DNA from: a virus
Strand: one strand, 5' to 3'
IMG/VR virus record: IMGVR_UViG_3300028925_010542
Coordinates: 1 to 32,727 of that record
DNA length: 32,727 bases
The notes under the pieces are model-generated. The model was not told the DNA's origin and made no database searches. It saw only the letters and a program-made list of their open reading frames with translations. Positions within the stretch are counted from its first letter, which is position 1; every line of letters starts with the position of its first letter. A program made the position numbers and the translations under genes. This document shows positions 32,632 through 32,727 of the stretch, one piece after another.

Positions 32632-32727
32632 TAGTTTTCCTGTTTAATATCTTGAATAATTTCGTCTTGCTTGTTTTGTAACTCTTGAACATTTTCTTCT
32701 ATTGCATCCATCAATTGTTCTTTTTCT
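32631..32727 (-). CDS. C-terminal fragment of an upstream gene, helical
   Basis: Only the last 31 codons are in the window; the stop TAA (32633-32631) overlaps the spike gene start as TAATG. The residues are Glu/Gln/Lys-rich and helix-forming (ENVQELQNKQDEIIQDIKQE). No function can be assigned from this piece; the gene order suggests a baseplate or tail protein. Confidence 0.55.
   Translation of the reverse strand, partial: EKEQLMDAIEENVQELQNKQDEIIQDIKQEN

Overview
The window looks like part of an AT-rich genome of a contractile-tailed phage (Caudoviricetes, myovirus morphology). Almost every base is coding, nearly all genes lie on the minus strand, and many gene junctions overlap as TAATG or ATGA. 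Virion genes are recognisable: a gp5-like central spike, a gp25-like wedge protein, a gp6/J-like wedge protein and a P2 gpI-like tail protein. Replication and recombination genes are also present: a TOPRIM primase, a fused Mre11-Rad50 protein and a PD-(D/E)XK nuclease. No tRNA, rRNA, CRISPR array, integrase, terminase or endolysin was found.

Layout in transcription order (right to left): (1) 32.7-18.4 kb, baseplate and tail genes. (2) 18.3-10.3 kb, an accessory block of envelope genes: a 986-residue secreted protein with a type IX secretion (T9SS) C-terminal sorting domain, a His/Met-rich membrane protein, a PorV/PorQ-like barrel, a 27-residue peptide of four CENCD repeats, a membrane-anchored coiled coil, a 45-residue protein, a two-cluster ferredoxin, two CsgG-like proteins flanking a predicted beta-barrel, and a second membrane-anchored coiled coil. 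(3) 10.3-8.3 kb, small enzymes: HAD phosphatase, Cys-rich zinc-binding-type protein, PAP2 phosphatase and HExxH metallopeptidase. (4) 8.2-3.0 kb, DNA metabolism: nuclease, nucleotidyltransferase, primase, Mre11-Rad50. (5) A lone plus-strand ribbon-helix-helix-like gene at 2.84-3.02 kb with an inverted repeat upstream. (6) 2.76-0 kb, two more structural genes, the last running off the left edge.

Host inference: all five predicted signal-peptidase-I signal peptides leave glutamine at +1, as described for Bacteroidota, and T9SS sorting domains and PorV proteins belong to the Fibrobacterota-Chlorobi-Bacteroidota (FCB) group. Yet many genes have strong AGGAG-type Shine-Dalgarno sites, which most Bacteroidota lack. 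An FCB host outside typical Bacteroidota, for example a marine lineage such as Marinimicrobia, fits both observations. This is inference.

The most interesting part is block 2. The phage appears to carry its own outer-membrane toolkit: a T9SS cargo, a PorV-like shuttle, two CsgG-like components and a barrel, interleaved with a ferredoxin and a minimal Cys-repeat peptide. A plausible reading is remodelling or decoration of the infected cell's surface, but nothing in the sequence proves the role.
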